From Pontibacter diazotrophicus (GTDB lineage: Bacteria; Bacteroidota; Bacteroidia; Cytophagales; Hymenobacteraceae), in the NCBI RefSeq assembly GCF_003367245.1, contig NZ_QRGR01000009.1:62001-126000 (forward strand): a stretch of 64,000 nucleotides of DNA, written 5' to 3'. Shown here one piece after another: positions 8,766 through 17,524 of this stretch. How positions within the stretch are numbered: the stretch's first letter is position 1; every line of letters starts with the position of its first letter. Under the pieces are notes generated by a model, which had not been told where the DNA came from, did not search any database, and was given only the letters and a program-made list of their open reading frames with translations. The position numbers and the translations under genes are program-made.

Positions 8766-10259
8766 CTATTTCACCTGGGCTTCTATGATGTCCTTTACCA
8801 GGCTGTTGATGTATACTTCAATGTTATCGTAGGCGGTGCTTAGGCTTTTACCGTTTGCATTAGCTTTCGCCGGGTCTAACTTGTGCTCTTTTTCCCAGTC
8901 GTCCGGCATGCCGTCGTTGTCAGTATCCAGTGGCGCAGCTACAGATGCCAGTTCCGGCCACCCTCCCACATCACTTTGGCTGTCGATAATGCCTTTGTCA
9001 CTACCGTTAGAGCCTGACGCGGTAAAAGACCCGTCGCGGACATTCGCCACCACCCGGGTGTCTACGGCATCCCGTTTCAGGGAAGCCCCGCCATACTCCA
9101 GCACCCGCTGGTAGGCCTCATCTGCGGTGTGGGTGGTGACATTATTTTGAATAGGATGCGGTTCAGAAAGCTTCATAGCTGCTTTGTCGGCTTCCGAAAC
9201 TGTTCCGTAGCTGCCATGAAACTGGTTAAAGACGCCATAGGTCCAGTTGTCATTGGTTGCCCTGGTGCTGCCTTCTACATAGTTTCCGTTGATGTAGAAT
9301 TTACCCCACATGTCGTATACCTCTGTGCCGCTGTTCTTATTTTTATCGATGGACAGGATGCGTTCTTTTTTGGTGGTTACAGGGCCCGGCTTGTAGTAAT
9401 TGTTCACCATGTTCACATTCATGGCCTCCCCACCGTAAGCACTGTTGTTGCCCCAGTTGTAAATCACGTTGTTTCTTAAGTCTACCAGGTCTGTTAAGGC
9501 AAAGGCTTTACCGGCTTCCTCGCCCAGCCTCGGGTTCCGGCTGTCGTGGTGCGCCAACAGGTTGTGGTGGAACGAGGCATTCTTCCCGCCCCAGATACCG
9601 CCATACCCATGTGCCCCCTTGGCGTGCGCAGAGTTCCGGAGGCTCTCCGAAATGATGCTCCACTGCAAGGTAAAATTCTCGTTGGCGTAGAACGAAACGC
9701 ATTCGTCTGTAGACCAGCTCATGGAGCAATGGTCCACGATGATGTTCTTATGGAACCGCCCGCCGAGGGCATCCGCCTCCTGCTGTGCTTCGTCGCCCAT
9801 CCGGAAACGCATAAAGCGAATGATGACGTTATCGGCGTTTACATTAACAGGGTAATTTTTGAGTGTAATACCGTCTCCGGGAGCTGTTTGCCCGGCAATC
9901 GTAATGTCACTGTTATTGATGTTCAGGTTCGACTTTAAGGCCATGGTACCTGATACTTCAAAAATGATGATGCGGGCACCTGTTGCAGTAATGGCTGCCC
10001 GTAAACTTCCTTCTCCGGAATCGTTCAGGTTCGTTACCTTTAGCACCTTTCCTCCACGGCCACCAGTGGCATCTTTCCCAAAGCCCTCTGCCCCCGGGAA
10101 AGCCAGTGCAGCCTCGCTTACAGGCGTCGGACCATCTTCCGCCACAGGCTCTTTTACTACCGGTGCAGGCTCGTCCTGCTTGCTTTTACAATTTGCCAGA
10201 GTAAAAGAGAGCGCTGTACTTATGACAAGGAAACCGTATTTAAATTTAGGAGAGGGCAT
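8766..10259 (-). CDS. Pectate lyase (PL1-type), lipoprotein (pel2)
   Basis: Second polygalacturonate lyase of the locus, 497 residues, with the same architecture as pel1. It has a lipoprotein signal with Cys at about 24 (TLANC), a Pro/Glu-rich linker, then FPGAEGFGKDATGGRGG and INNSDITIAGQTAPGDGITL. IIVDHCSMSWSTDE, HHDSRNPRLGEEAG with the catalytic-type Arg, and a C-terminal DNDGMPDDWE acidic repeat follow. The two lyases share long blocks, so they look like an old duplication, now separated by the DUF4861 gene. Differences around the cleft may mean different preferred chain lengths or methylation (inferred). The gene follows an intercistronic hairpin at 10280-10311. Confidence 0.92.
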   Translation of the reverse strand: MPSPKFKYGFLVISTALSFTLANCKSKQDEPAPVVKEPVAEDGPTPVSEAALAFPGAEGFGKDATGGRGGKVLKVTNLNDSGEGSLRAAITATGARIIIFEVSGTMALKSNLNINNSDITIAGQTAPGDGITLKNYPVNVNADNVIIRFMRFRMGDEAQQEADALGGRFHKNIIVDHCSMSWSTDECVSFYANENFTLQWSIISESLRNSAHAKGAHGYGGIWGGKNASFHHNLLAHHDSRNPRLGEEAGKAFALTDLVDLRNNVIYNWGNNSAYGGEAMNVNMVNNYYKPGPVTTKKERILSIDKNKNSGTEVYDMWGKFYINGNYVEGSTRATNDNWTYGVFNQFHGSYGTVSEADKAAMKLSEPHPIQNNVTTHTADEAYQRVLEYGGASLKRDAVDTRVVANVRDGSFTASGSNGSDKGIIDSQSDVGGWPELASVAAPLDTDNDGMPDDWEKEHKLDPAKANANGKSLSTAYDNIEVYINSLVKDIIEAQVK

Positions 10260-10279
10260 ATCTGTAGAAAGATTAAAAT

Positions 10280-10311
10280 AGCATGGTGCAGTTTTAAGGC
10301 TGCACCATGCT
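10280..10311 (-). terminator. Intercistronic hairpin between DUF5123 lipoprotein gene and pel2
   Basis: AGCATGGTGCAG (10280-10291) pairs perfectly with CTGCACCATGCT (10300-10311) across an 8-base loop. It fills the 66-bp gap between two same-strand genes. On the minus strand it is followed by ATTTTAAT rather than a pure T-run, so it may be a partial terminator or an RNA-stability hairpin. It would let susC2/susD2 transcript exceed that of the downstream enzymes. Confidence 0.6.
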
Positions 10312-10325
10312 AAAGTATGATTTGA

Positions 10326-11921
10326 TTACGGTCTCCAGCGCGGGTCACCGGTGTTGCTTGCTCCATCAAAGTTCGTGTCTTTGATAGTGAAGTTCCCGTT
10401 TTCCGGGTCAGTGAATAAATCAAAGGAAGTACCACTGTAGGATGACAGCCCCGGTATCTCATTAGAGGTTGCCACGTAATCAGAGGTGGCATAGGTGCTG
10501 CTCGACTCTATCAGGGTGCCGCTGCCGGCCCGGATTCCTCTCACTTCCCTGCTGCCTCCTGAATTTTTACCCCTGCCGATGAGGGTGTTTCGCACAATGA
10601 TACCATCCGCCACATCATTGGAGTTATAGTCGATCAGATAGCGGCCTCCTTCCGGTGCCTCACTGAACGTGGTGTTCTCGATGACAATGGACTGTGAGCC
10701 TGCTTTGCTTGTCATTACCCGCTCAATTTTGTAAAAGGTGCTGTTGCTGAAAAGGATGTGATTTACGTTGGCACCGGCGTTGTCAATCGTCAGTACCCCA
10801 TAATTGGCCACACTGTCTATCACGCTGTTGACCACTGCAAACTCATCTATGTTAATGCCTGCAGACTGTAACCGGACAATGCCCCGGAATATCTCGGCAT
10901 GCACTGCATCAAACTTAAGCATGCCGATGTCACTGGCTTTGTTTATGTTAAACACATATTTCCCGCCGTAGTCACTGCTTCGCATCACCACATTCCGGAA
11001 TACCAGCGAATCAATCTCACTGCCTTCTTCAATGTTAAAATTGCTGGTAAAGTAGATAGTCGCTAATTGAGGGTCCAGTGTATTCTCGCTTACAATCGTA
11101 ACCGACCGGTCCAGGTTTGTGGTCGAGGAGATTTCGTAGGTCATGCCCCGCTTCAATACCACCGTGCTCCCGGATTCGATCTGAGACAGCGTATCCATCA
11201 GGACCGATGGCCTGTCTGTGATACCTGTCAGGTCGATCACAGCGTCGCCTACCAACGTCTCTTTGGTTGTGAACGTGGTAATGCCCTTCGACTGGGTGCC
11301 CTGGAATATCTCAGCGGTATAAACAGTGGTTGGCGTCAGGCCTTCCACCCGCATCCTTCTTTCTGCTATATCGGCTTCGGTAAGTGCCACCTCTATCGGC
11401 TCGCCAACCTCCGGCGTCAGCACGATGCGTGTCAGGCCGGGCTCCTCTCTCCAACGGAGCACAACAGCCACATCAATCACATCAGCATCCTGCAAAGGCG
11501 CGAAAATCTGCTCTCCGCTTATCCTGAAGCTGTTGCTCACCACCCAGTTCGACTCCGGCCTGTCACCTAAGGCATTCGCCTTTACGCGGGCAAAGTAGTC
11601 TTGCCTTACCTGCAGCTGCTCATCCGTGAATACAACGCCGGCGGTATCTGTCTGCACAGATAAAATAACAGGTGTCTGGAACAAGGTGTCTTCTGCTACC
11701 TCCACCGTATAGGTTACGCCGTCGGTGGCGGTGGTGTACAGCGATCGGTTCCAGGTCAGCTTCACTTGTGTCTCGCTGCTCAGGGCCCTGAACCCGGCAG
11801 TGGGCGTAAACATGCGCATCGGCTCCAGTTCATCCAGCTCTTCCTTACAGGCAACCGCCAGTACCATGAGCAGCATCATCGGAATCAGTCTGTTTGATAT
11901 CTTATTTAGAAATTTTTTCAT
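10326..11921 (-). CDS. DUF5123/DUF4957-type surface lipoprotein (SusE/F position)
   Basis: Lipoprotein of 531 residues with signal Cys about residue 25 (VLAVAC). Residues about 40-230 look like two fibronectin type III-like units (VKLTWNRSLYTT; VVLRWREEPGLTRIVL; TTVYTAEIFQG). The remainder, from about 240, has the short repeating beta-strands of a parallel beta-helix and resembles the DUF4957 plus DUF5123 pair common in Bacteroidota pectin loci. It lies where a SusE/F-like glycan-binding lipoprotein would be expected, 37 bp after susD2. I see no clear lyase catalytic motif, so binding rather than cleavage is the better guess. A beta-helix fold leaves open a degenerate or unrecognised pectinolytic activity. 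Confidence 0.75.
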   Translation of the reverse strand: MKKFLNKISNRLIPMMLLMVLAVACKEELDELEPMRMFTPTAGFRALSSETQVKLTWNRSLYTTATDGVTYTVEVAEDTLFQTPVILSVQTDTAGVVFTDEQLQVRQDYFARVKANALGDRPESNWVVSNSFRISGEQIFAPLQDADVIDVAVVLRWREEPGLTRIVLTPEVGEPIEVALTEADIAERRMRVEGLTPTTVYTAEIFQGTQSKGITTFTTKETLVGDAVIDLTGITDRPSVLMDTLSQIESGSTVVLKRGMTYEISSTTNLDRSVTIVSENTLDPQLATIYFTSNFNIEEGSEIDSLVFRNVVMRSSDYGGKYVFNINKASDIGMLKFDAVHAEIFRGIVRLQSAGINIDEFAVVNSVIDSVANYGVLTIDNAGANVNHILFSNSTFYKIERVMTSKAGSQSIVIENTTFSEAPEGGRYLIDYNSNDVADGIIVRNTLIGRGKNSGGSREVRGIRAGSGTLIESSSTYATSDYVATSNEIPGLSSYSGTSFDLFTDPENGNFTIKDTNFDGASNTGDPRWRP

Positions 11922-11958
11922 GTCTTGCTATTTTATGATTCATGATCCGATATAGAAC

Positions 11959-13770
11959 TTAGTATCCGTAGTCCTGTGTCAGGTTGTAGTTCTGGTTCAG
12001 CACACCGGAGTAAATCGGGAACAATTCAGATTTGTTTGGCTCGAAGGCTACCGCATACTGCGCCACATAGTCCGCGTTTACAGCGGCTCTCCAGTTCTTC
12101 CGGGTATAGCCTGCCGGTGTGGAGGCCGGCGCCGGCGTATACATTGCCCCGGCAACAGAGCCACCAAATAAATCAAACGTCGCCATCTCTGCAGACACAT
12201 CCGGTGCATTGTTAAACCTGGTCGGGATGGTATATACATATTGCGGCACATTGGCATAGCGACCTTCCCCGTTCATGAAGTCAGTTAACTTGGCACGGGT
12301 TTCGTTTATCGTTTGCTCAAGTAAATTCCAGCGAATCAGGTCGTACTTGCGGATGCCTTCTCCCCCGAACTCGAGGAAACGTTCCTGCCTGACAGCCTCC
12401 AAAAACTCGGTTTGGCCTGTCGGAGTGGTTCCCATTCTTTCTTCATAACCAGTATAGGCTCTGCTTCTCACTGCTTCGTAAGCCGCAACAGCCTCTGCCG
12501 ATGGTGCTCCGTTCAGCTCATTATCAGCTTCGGCAAACATCAGCAGCACATCGGCGTAACGCAGGATCGGCCAGTTAATACCCAGGTTCTGATTGGTGCC
12601 GGCAATACTGGTCCAGTACTTTCTGAATTTACCATCCCGCATCACATTGGCTGACACGAGTTCCTTGTTGTCGTCTTTGTTGATGGTAAAGTAAGCAAGG
12701 GTTACGTCTCTTCTGGAGTCGCCAAGAGAGTCGAACTCATAGAAGTAGGTTGGTATGGCTTCCAACTGCCCGTTTGCAGCGCCATAAACTGAGTTGCGGT
12801 CTATCCTGATCCCATTGCTGTAGCCTAATTTACTGTCGGTTCTGGAGTTACCGCCGAATGCCCCCACCTGAAAGATATGCTCATTTGTAGGGTCTCCGCC
12901 GGCTGTGTGCAGGCTTCTGAAAACCTGCTCAAACTCCGGGTTCAGGCTATGCTGGCCACTTTGTATGATGTCGAGGGTTTCGTTTCTGGCAATCTGGTAG
13001 TGGTCTCTGTAGTCACTGCGGCGCTCCATTACGCCAGACTCTCTTCTAAGCGAATAGCCGCCGCGTGCCAGGGCAATGCGGGCGCGCAGGCCCTTCACAG
13101 CAGACTTGGTGATGCGGGTGCTGGGGTCACCGGATTCAGATCTCCAGGGCACCAGATCAGAAGCGATTTGCAGGTCTACCAACAGGCGGTCATAAATTTC
13201 ATCCCGGTCTGTTTTAGGCAGGTAGAGGTCCGGGATGTCGGCCGATGGTTCGAACTGCGCCGGCACATCACCCCAGTTGCGGATAAGCTCGTGGTAGAAG
13301 ATAGCCCGAAGTGTCAGCGCCTCTCCGTACATCTTGCGCATGGCAGCCTGCTCGGCCTCCGTTCCGTTTTCATACAACGGAGACAAGGGGATATACTTAA
13401 TGGCGATATTAGCCCTTTCGATACCTGCGTACATCTCCAGAAAAGGCCTGTAGATTTCCGAGTTGTCCGGGTGCACCCCAAAGCCTGAAATACCCCTGCG
13501 GTCCAAAGGGTTGTATGCGCCACCCACTATAAAATCGTCGCCGGCATTCGGGTAAAGCGTGGAAACACGGCTGCCGTAGCCATTGTCTCCCATCAGTTTG
13601 TTATATATACCGGTTATGGCAGAACTTGTATAGCCGACACTGTTGAATACTGCTTCCTGCGATACAGTAGACGGGTTCTCCACGTCAAGGTAACTTTCAC
13701 ATGAAGAGAAGGTAAGCAGACCTCCCATGGCCAGGGACACCAACAGGGGCTTTATATATTTCTTTTTCAT
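11959..13770 (-). CDS. SusD-like outer-membrane glycan-binding lipoprotein (susD2)
   Basis: Partner of susC2 that binds oligosaccharide on the cell surface. It is 603 residues with a lipoprotein signal and Cys about 24, followed by CESYLDVENPSTVSQEAVF, the usual SusD N-terminus. Helical TPR-like segments (LTLRAIFYHELIRNWGDVPA; ADVLLMFAEADNEL; QERFLEFGGEGIRKYDLIRW) are diagnostic of the RagB/SusD family. The gene starts 18 bp after susC2 and is followed by the DUF5123-type lipoprotein gene. It is only distantly similar to susD1, which suggests the two pairs recognise different fragments of pectin (inferred). Confidence 0.94.
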   Translation of the reverse strand: MKKKYIKPLLVSLAMGGLLTFSSCESYLDVENPSTVSQEAVFNSVGYTSSAITGIYNKLMGDNGYGSRVSTLYPNAGDDFIVGGAYNPLDRRGISGFGVHPDNSEIYRPFLEMYAGIERANIAIKYIPLSPLYENGTEAEQAAMRKMYGEALTLRAIFYHELIRNWGDVPAQFEPSADIPDLYLPKTDRDEIYDRLLVDLQIASDLVPWRSESGDPSTRITKSAVKGLRARIALARGGYSLRRESGVMERRSDYRDHYQIARNETLDIIQSGQHSLNPEFEQVFRSLHTAGGDPTNEHIFQVGAFGGNSRTDSKLGYSNGIRIDRNSVYGAANGQLEAIPTYFYEFDSLGDSRRDVTLAYFTINKDDNKELVSANVMRDGKFRKYWTSIAGTNQNLGINWPILRYADVLLMFAEADNELNGAPSAEAVAAYEAVRSRAYTGYEERMGTTPTGQTEFLEAVRQERFLEFGGEGIRKYDLIRWNLLEQTINETRAKLTDFMNGEGRYANVPQYVYTIPTRFNNAPDVSAEMATFDLFGGSVAGAMYTPAPASTPAGYTRKNWRAAVNADYVAQYAVAFEPNKSELFPIYSGVLNQNYNLTQDYGY

Positions 13771-13788
13771 CTCGATTTGATTTAAAAT

Positions 13789-16700
13789 TTAGAAAGTAAC
13801 ATTTACACCACCGAGTATGTAGCGGCTGCGCGGATAGGCGGCATAATCTACACTAGGTGTAAGCGAACTGGCTCTTCTTGTATTGGCCTCCGGATCATAG
13901 CCTGTGTAACCTGTAATGGTCGCCAGGTTGTTAACAGTGGCATACACTCTGAATTTAGATATAAAGCCTGTTCGCTGCAGCAGGCTTTCAGGAAGAGAGT
14001 AGCCCAGTGTCAGGTTGCTGATGCGCAGGAAAGAGCCGTCTTCGATGCCGAAAGAGTGCAGGAAGTACTGCCCGCCAGCCGGTGTCCAGTATTTTGTGTT
14101 CTCGTTCATGGCAGCCAGCTGCTCCGGGTCCGTCACCAGCTCACCGTTGTCGTTGTACCACTGCCATCTATCATTCATCAACGACAGCATGTTATTGTCG
14201 CGGTACAGGTACTGCGTTGTGAACTCCAGCTTGTTGGCGTTATACACTTTGTTGCCGTAAGAGAAGTTCATGAACAGGCTCATGTCAAAACCTTTGTAGG
14301 TAAACTGCTGGTTAAAACCACCGATGAACTTTGGCTGCGCGTTGCCCAGCACCGTTCTGTCCTCCGTTGTAATCAGGTCACCCTCTGAATCGGAAAGCTT
14401 CGCCAGTTTCAGGTCGCCTGGCTGTGGTTCGCGGTTACCCAACGCTACAGCGCGGCTGTCCGGCACGCCTTCTTTAAGTGTATAAGTTCCGGCGGCGGCG
14501 TCATAGTTAAAGTCATCCAGGGTATAGAAACCATCTGTCACGTAACCAAAGAACTGGCCTATCGGCTGCCCAACTGCCACCTGGAAATCCTGGTAGGTGG
14601 CGCTCACCCATCCAGATTCCACCAGGTAAGACTCAATTAGATTGCCTTCCGTATCCACACCTAAGTTCACTACTTTATTTCTGTTAAAGCCAATGTTGAA
14701 GTTTGACGTCCAGGTAAAGGATCCGTTGTCTATAACCACACCGTCGAGCTGCACTTCCAGGCCTTTGTTTTCGGTTTCCCCGATGTTCTGGAACTGGGTG
14801 CTGTAACCGCTTGTCTGCGGAATTGTAACAGGCAGCAACAGGTCTCTTGTATTGTTCATGTAAACGTCAACTGAGGCATTCACCCTGTTGTTGAAGAGCG
14901 AGATATCCAATCCAAGGTTTCTGGAAAGCGTTGTTTCCCACTTCAGGTTTGGGTTAGCCAGTTGGTTGGCAGCAAAACCAGGTGTAATCGCCTCAGAATA
15001 GGCATAGCCGTCGTTGCCGGAGGAGGTAAACATTGTCTTCCAGAGGTCTAAGCCCACCCTGTTATTCCCAACCTCACCCATGCTCACTCTCACTTTCAGG
15101 TCCGAAAGCCAGTCTCTTGTGCCCTCCATGAAGTTTTCTTCAGCAATATGCCACGCTAGGGAAGCAGATGGGAAGTAACCTACCCGGTTTTCAGGGGAAA
15201 ACAGGGACGAAGCGTCGCGACGCACGTTGAAAACAGCACGGTATCTATCCCCAAAATTGTAGGTCAGGCGTCCGAAGTAAGAGAAAAGCCTTTCTTCGAA
15301 CTGGTCTGTTGTGGGGGCATCCTGAATGAGGCCTGCAGGAGGAGTTGCCTTTTGTATACCGGCAAAGGCCTGCTCAGGGGTAATGTCTACAGGCAGCCAC
15401 TTGGTGATAATGTTCCTGTTTTCTGATTCCCGTTGCCATATCTCCTGCCCGATGAGGGCATCAAAATGGTGGTCGTCGCCTACATTTAAGCGGTAGTTAA
15501 GGGTGTTTGAATTTGTCAGCGACAATGACTCCCCCGCCAGTAGCTGCACAACCGGCATATCGGCGTTCTGCCTGGCAATGCTGGTAGCAGTTCCGTTAAA
15601 GTTATTTCTGTCGCGGCTGGTAGTGGCAATACCAATCACGCTTCTGAAGGTAAGGTCTTTGATGATGTCGTAACTAAACCATCCGTTCAGGAGGAGGTCA
15701 TTGCGGTAGTCGTACCGCAGTTCCTGGTTAGCCAGCAGCACCGGGCTGGTAAGATTGGTCAGGTTGGCAAACTCAGGGTCGAACTCATCTACCTGGCTCT
15801 CCATTCCCGGCGCCACAAAGGGCCTGAATCGCACCGCGTTCCGCAGCCTGTTCGTGCTTTGTGTCCCTGTGTTGGAAGTTCCCACACCCTCTACTGTCTG
15901 GCGGCTGTACCGGGTATTCAAGCCAAATTTCAAGCGGTCAGAAACCCTGTGGTCGAATTTAAAGGAGGCCAGGGTTCTCTGAAAGCCAGAGTTAAGCATA
16001 ATGCCTTCTTCATCGGTGTGGTTGAGGGTGAAGTTAAAGGAGGTGGTTTTGGAACCGCCTGTTACCCCTAATATATGCGTCTGGCTTGTGGCGTCACGCC
16101 CGAAAACATCCTCCTGCCAGTCAGCAAAAGGCATGTTGCGGTAAATGTCGATGTCTTCGTAAAAGCCATAGCGATCTATGAAAGAGTTACGCGTCTCTTC
16201 ATTTGTGTTATAGTTGTATATCTGGTGCTGATACTTCACATAATCGTAAGGGTTCATCACATCCAGTTTATTTACAATGCTGCGCACACCGGCAAAGCCA
16301 TTATAAGTTACCTGCGTTGGCATTTCCACACCACCCTTAGTGGTAATAACTACCACGCCGTTAGCGCCCCGCGCACCGTAAATAGCGGTGGAGGCAGCAT
16401 CTTTCAGCACGTCAATTGACTGAATTTCCTGCGGCGAAAGAAAGGAAAGGGCATTCTCTACCTGAATACCATCCACTATATAAAGCGGCGCGTTATCCTG
16501 CGTAATAGAGCCTCCGCCACGCACCCGTATCTGTATTTCAGCGCCCGGCTGTCCCTCAGAAGTTGTCACCTGCACACCTGCCAGCCTGCCTGCAAGGGCT
16601 TCAGCGGCGGTGCTCACTGGAATATCCGCTATCTGCCTGGCATTAACTGAAGAAACAGAACCCGTAAGTTCTTTCCTGGTAACAGTCTGGTAACCGATTA

Positions 16701-17037
16701 CCACCACCTCCTCTAGTGCCTTCTGGTCAGGGGCCATGGAGACATTGATTGTAGAGCGGCCGTTAATGGCCACATCCTGCGGCTGATAACCGATAAAACT
16801 AAAGGATAGCGTACCCTCTCCGTCTGGCACCGAAAGCTGGTAATCGCCTTCAGCATCTGTAGGAGCAGCTGTTGACGTCCCTTTCAGCACCACCGTTACA
16901 CCTGGCAGCCCCTCGCCGTTTTCATCCACTACTCTTCCTGTTACAGGAAGTGTTTGAGCGAGCGCCCCAACAATTGCGGTGAAGACAAAAGCAAGCGTCA
17001 GTAAGTACTTCGTCTTCTTGAGTAAAACATGTCGCAT
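13789..17037 (-). CDS. SusC/RagA-family TonB-linked outer-membrane transporter (susC2)
   Basis: TonB-dependent importer of 1082 residues. A signal peptide of about 28 residues ends GALAQ, then comes a carboxypeptidase-regulatory-like domain (GRVVDENGEGLPGVTVVLKG). The TonB-box-like EEVVVIGYQT, the plug (LTGSVSSVNARQIADIPVST; DGIQVENALSFLSPQEIQS; LKDAASTAIYGARGANGV) and the barrel follow. It heads the minus-strand operon susC2, susD2, DUF5123 lipoprotein, pel2, DUF4861, pel1, methylesterase. The 5' side faces kduI across a 487-bp divergent region with two LacI-type palindromes, so it is probably repressed until a pectin breakdown product accumulates. Confidence 0.95.
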   Translation of the reverse strand: MRHVLLKKTKYLLTLAFVFTAIVGALAQTLPVTGRVVDENGEGLPGVTVVLKGTSTAAPTDAEGDYQLSVPDGEGTLSFSFIGYQPQDVAINGRSTINVSMAPDQKALEEVVVIGYQTVTRKELTGSVSSVNARQIADIPVSTAAEALAGRLAGVQVTTSEGQPGAEIQIRVRGGGSITQDNAPLYIVDGIQVENALSFLSPQEIQSIDVLKDAASTAIYGARGANGVVVITTKGGVEMPTQVTYNGFAGVRSIVNKLDVMNPYDYVKYQHQIYNYNTNEETRNSFIDRYGFYEDIDIYRNMPFADWQEDVFGRDATSQTHILGVTGGSKTTSFNFTLNHTDEEGIMLNSGFQRTLASFKFDHRVSDRLKFGLNTRYSRQTVEGVGTSNTGTQSTNRLRNAVRFRPFVAPGMESQVDEFDPEFANLTNLTSPVLLANQELRYDYRNDLLLNGWFSYDIIKDLTFRSVIGIATTSRDRNNFNGTATSIARQNADMPVVQLLAGESLSLTNSNTLNYRLNVGDDHHFDALIGQEIWQRESENRNIITKWLPVDITPEQAFAGIQKATPPAGLIQDAPTTDQFEERLFSYFGRLTYNFGDRYRAVFNVRRDASSLFSPENRVGYFPSASLAWHIAEENFMEGTRDWLSDLKVRVSMGEVGNNRVGLDLWKTMFTSSGNDGYAYSEAITPGFAANQLANPNLKWETTLSRNLGLDISLFNNRVNASVDVYMNNTRDLLLPVTIPQTSGYSTQFQNIGETENKGLEVQLDGVVIDNGSFTWTSNFNIGFNRNKVVNLGVDTEGNLIESYLVESGWVSATYQDFQVAVGQPIGQFFGYVTDGFYTLDDFNYDAAAGTYTLKEGVPDSRAVALGNREPQPGDLKLAKLSDSEGDLITTEDRTVLGNAQPKFIGGFNQQFTYKGFDMSLFMNFSYGNKVYNANKLEFTTQYLYRDNNMLSLMNDRWQWYNDNGELVTDPEQLAAMNENTKYWTPAGGQYFLHSFGIEDGSFLRISNLTLGYSLPESLLQRTGFISKFRVYATVNNLATITGYTGYDPEANTRRASSLTPSVDYAAYPRSRYILGGVNVTF

Positions 17038-17284
17038 AGGAAAATATTAAGTATAAAATGATAAAGTAGATATATAAATACTATGGATTAAAAGTCTTTT
17101 TCTATGCGAAGGAGGCGCCATGTCAGCACCCATGTTCCCTGCTACGGCCGGACAACTATTCCTCTTCTCTTCTTCGGGCGGGCAGGCGCTATGCTTACCT
17201 CTTATACCCGTTAGTGTCCCTCAAACCGCTGTGCAACCTACTACTAATGATTAATCACTTACTGATAATGATATAATTTGTTGC

Positions 17285-17296
17285 GCAACCGATTGC
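17285..17296. promoter_or_regulatory. Candidate LacI-family operator, susC2/kduI region (site 1)
   Basis: GCAACCGATTGC differs by one base from the perfect palindrome in front of susC1 (GCAATCGATTGC). It is flanked by TTGC and ATAT, lies about 250 bp upstream of the susC2 start and 228 bp upstream of kduI. I infer it is bound by the LacI protein encoded at 19193-20224. Confidence 0.58.
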
Positions 17297-17492
17297 ATAT
17301 TAGAAAGATTTTAAATTCTATACAACCTTTCACAAAGAAATATTTTTTAAACCCTTGGCAAATAGGCCTTAAAATATACTGTAACGGCATTTCAGACAAT
17401 GTTAGCACTTACTCACCTTTTGACAAAAATCAGATATCCGCAGCACAAAACCATAGTAAAATTAGTAATATTTAAAAAAATTAGTAATTTGC

Positions 17493-17504
17493 GCAAACGG
17501 TTAC
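17493..17504. promoter_or_regulatory. Candidate LacI-family operator, susC2/kduI region (site 2)
   Basis: GCAAACGGTTAC keeps the GCAA..CG.TT core of the other two sites but is imperfect at its right edge. It sits only 20 bp upstream of the kduI start codon, a position suited to blocking transcription or early elongation of the catabolic operon. Confidence 0.52.
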
Positions 17505-17524
17505 ACAAACAACCCCCTAGAACT

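Larger units (their letters stand above)
17038..17524. promoter_or_regulatory. Divergent regulatory region between susC2 and kduI
   Basis: A 487-bp AT-rich gap with no convincing gene. The short open frames in it lack coding character, and the kduI frame can be extended to 17399 only through an unconserved Lys/Arg-rich stretch. It holds two LacI-type palindromes about 200 bp apart, spaced as if one serves each direction or both support looping. Promoter boxes are uncertain: TATAATTTG at 17272-17280 loosely resembles the Bacteroidota TAnnTTTG element. Confidence 0.6.
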
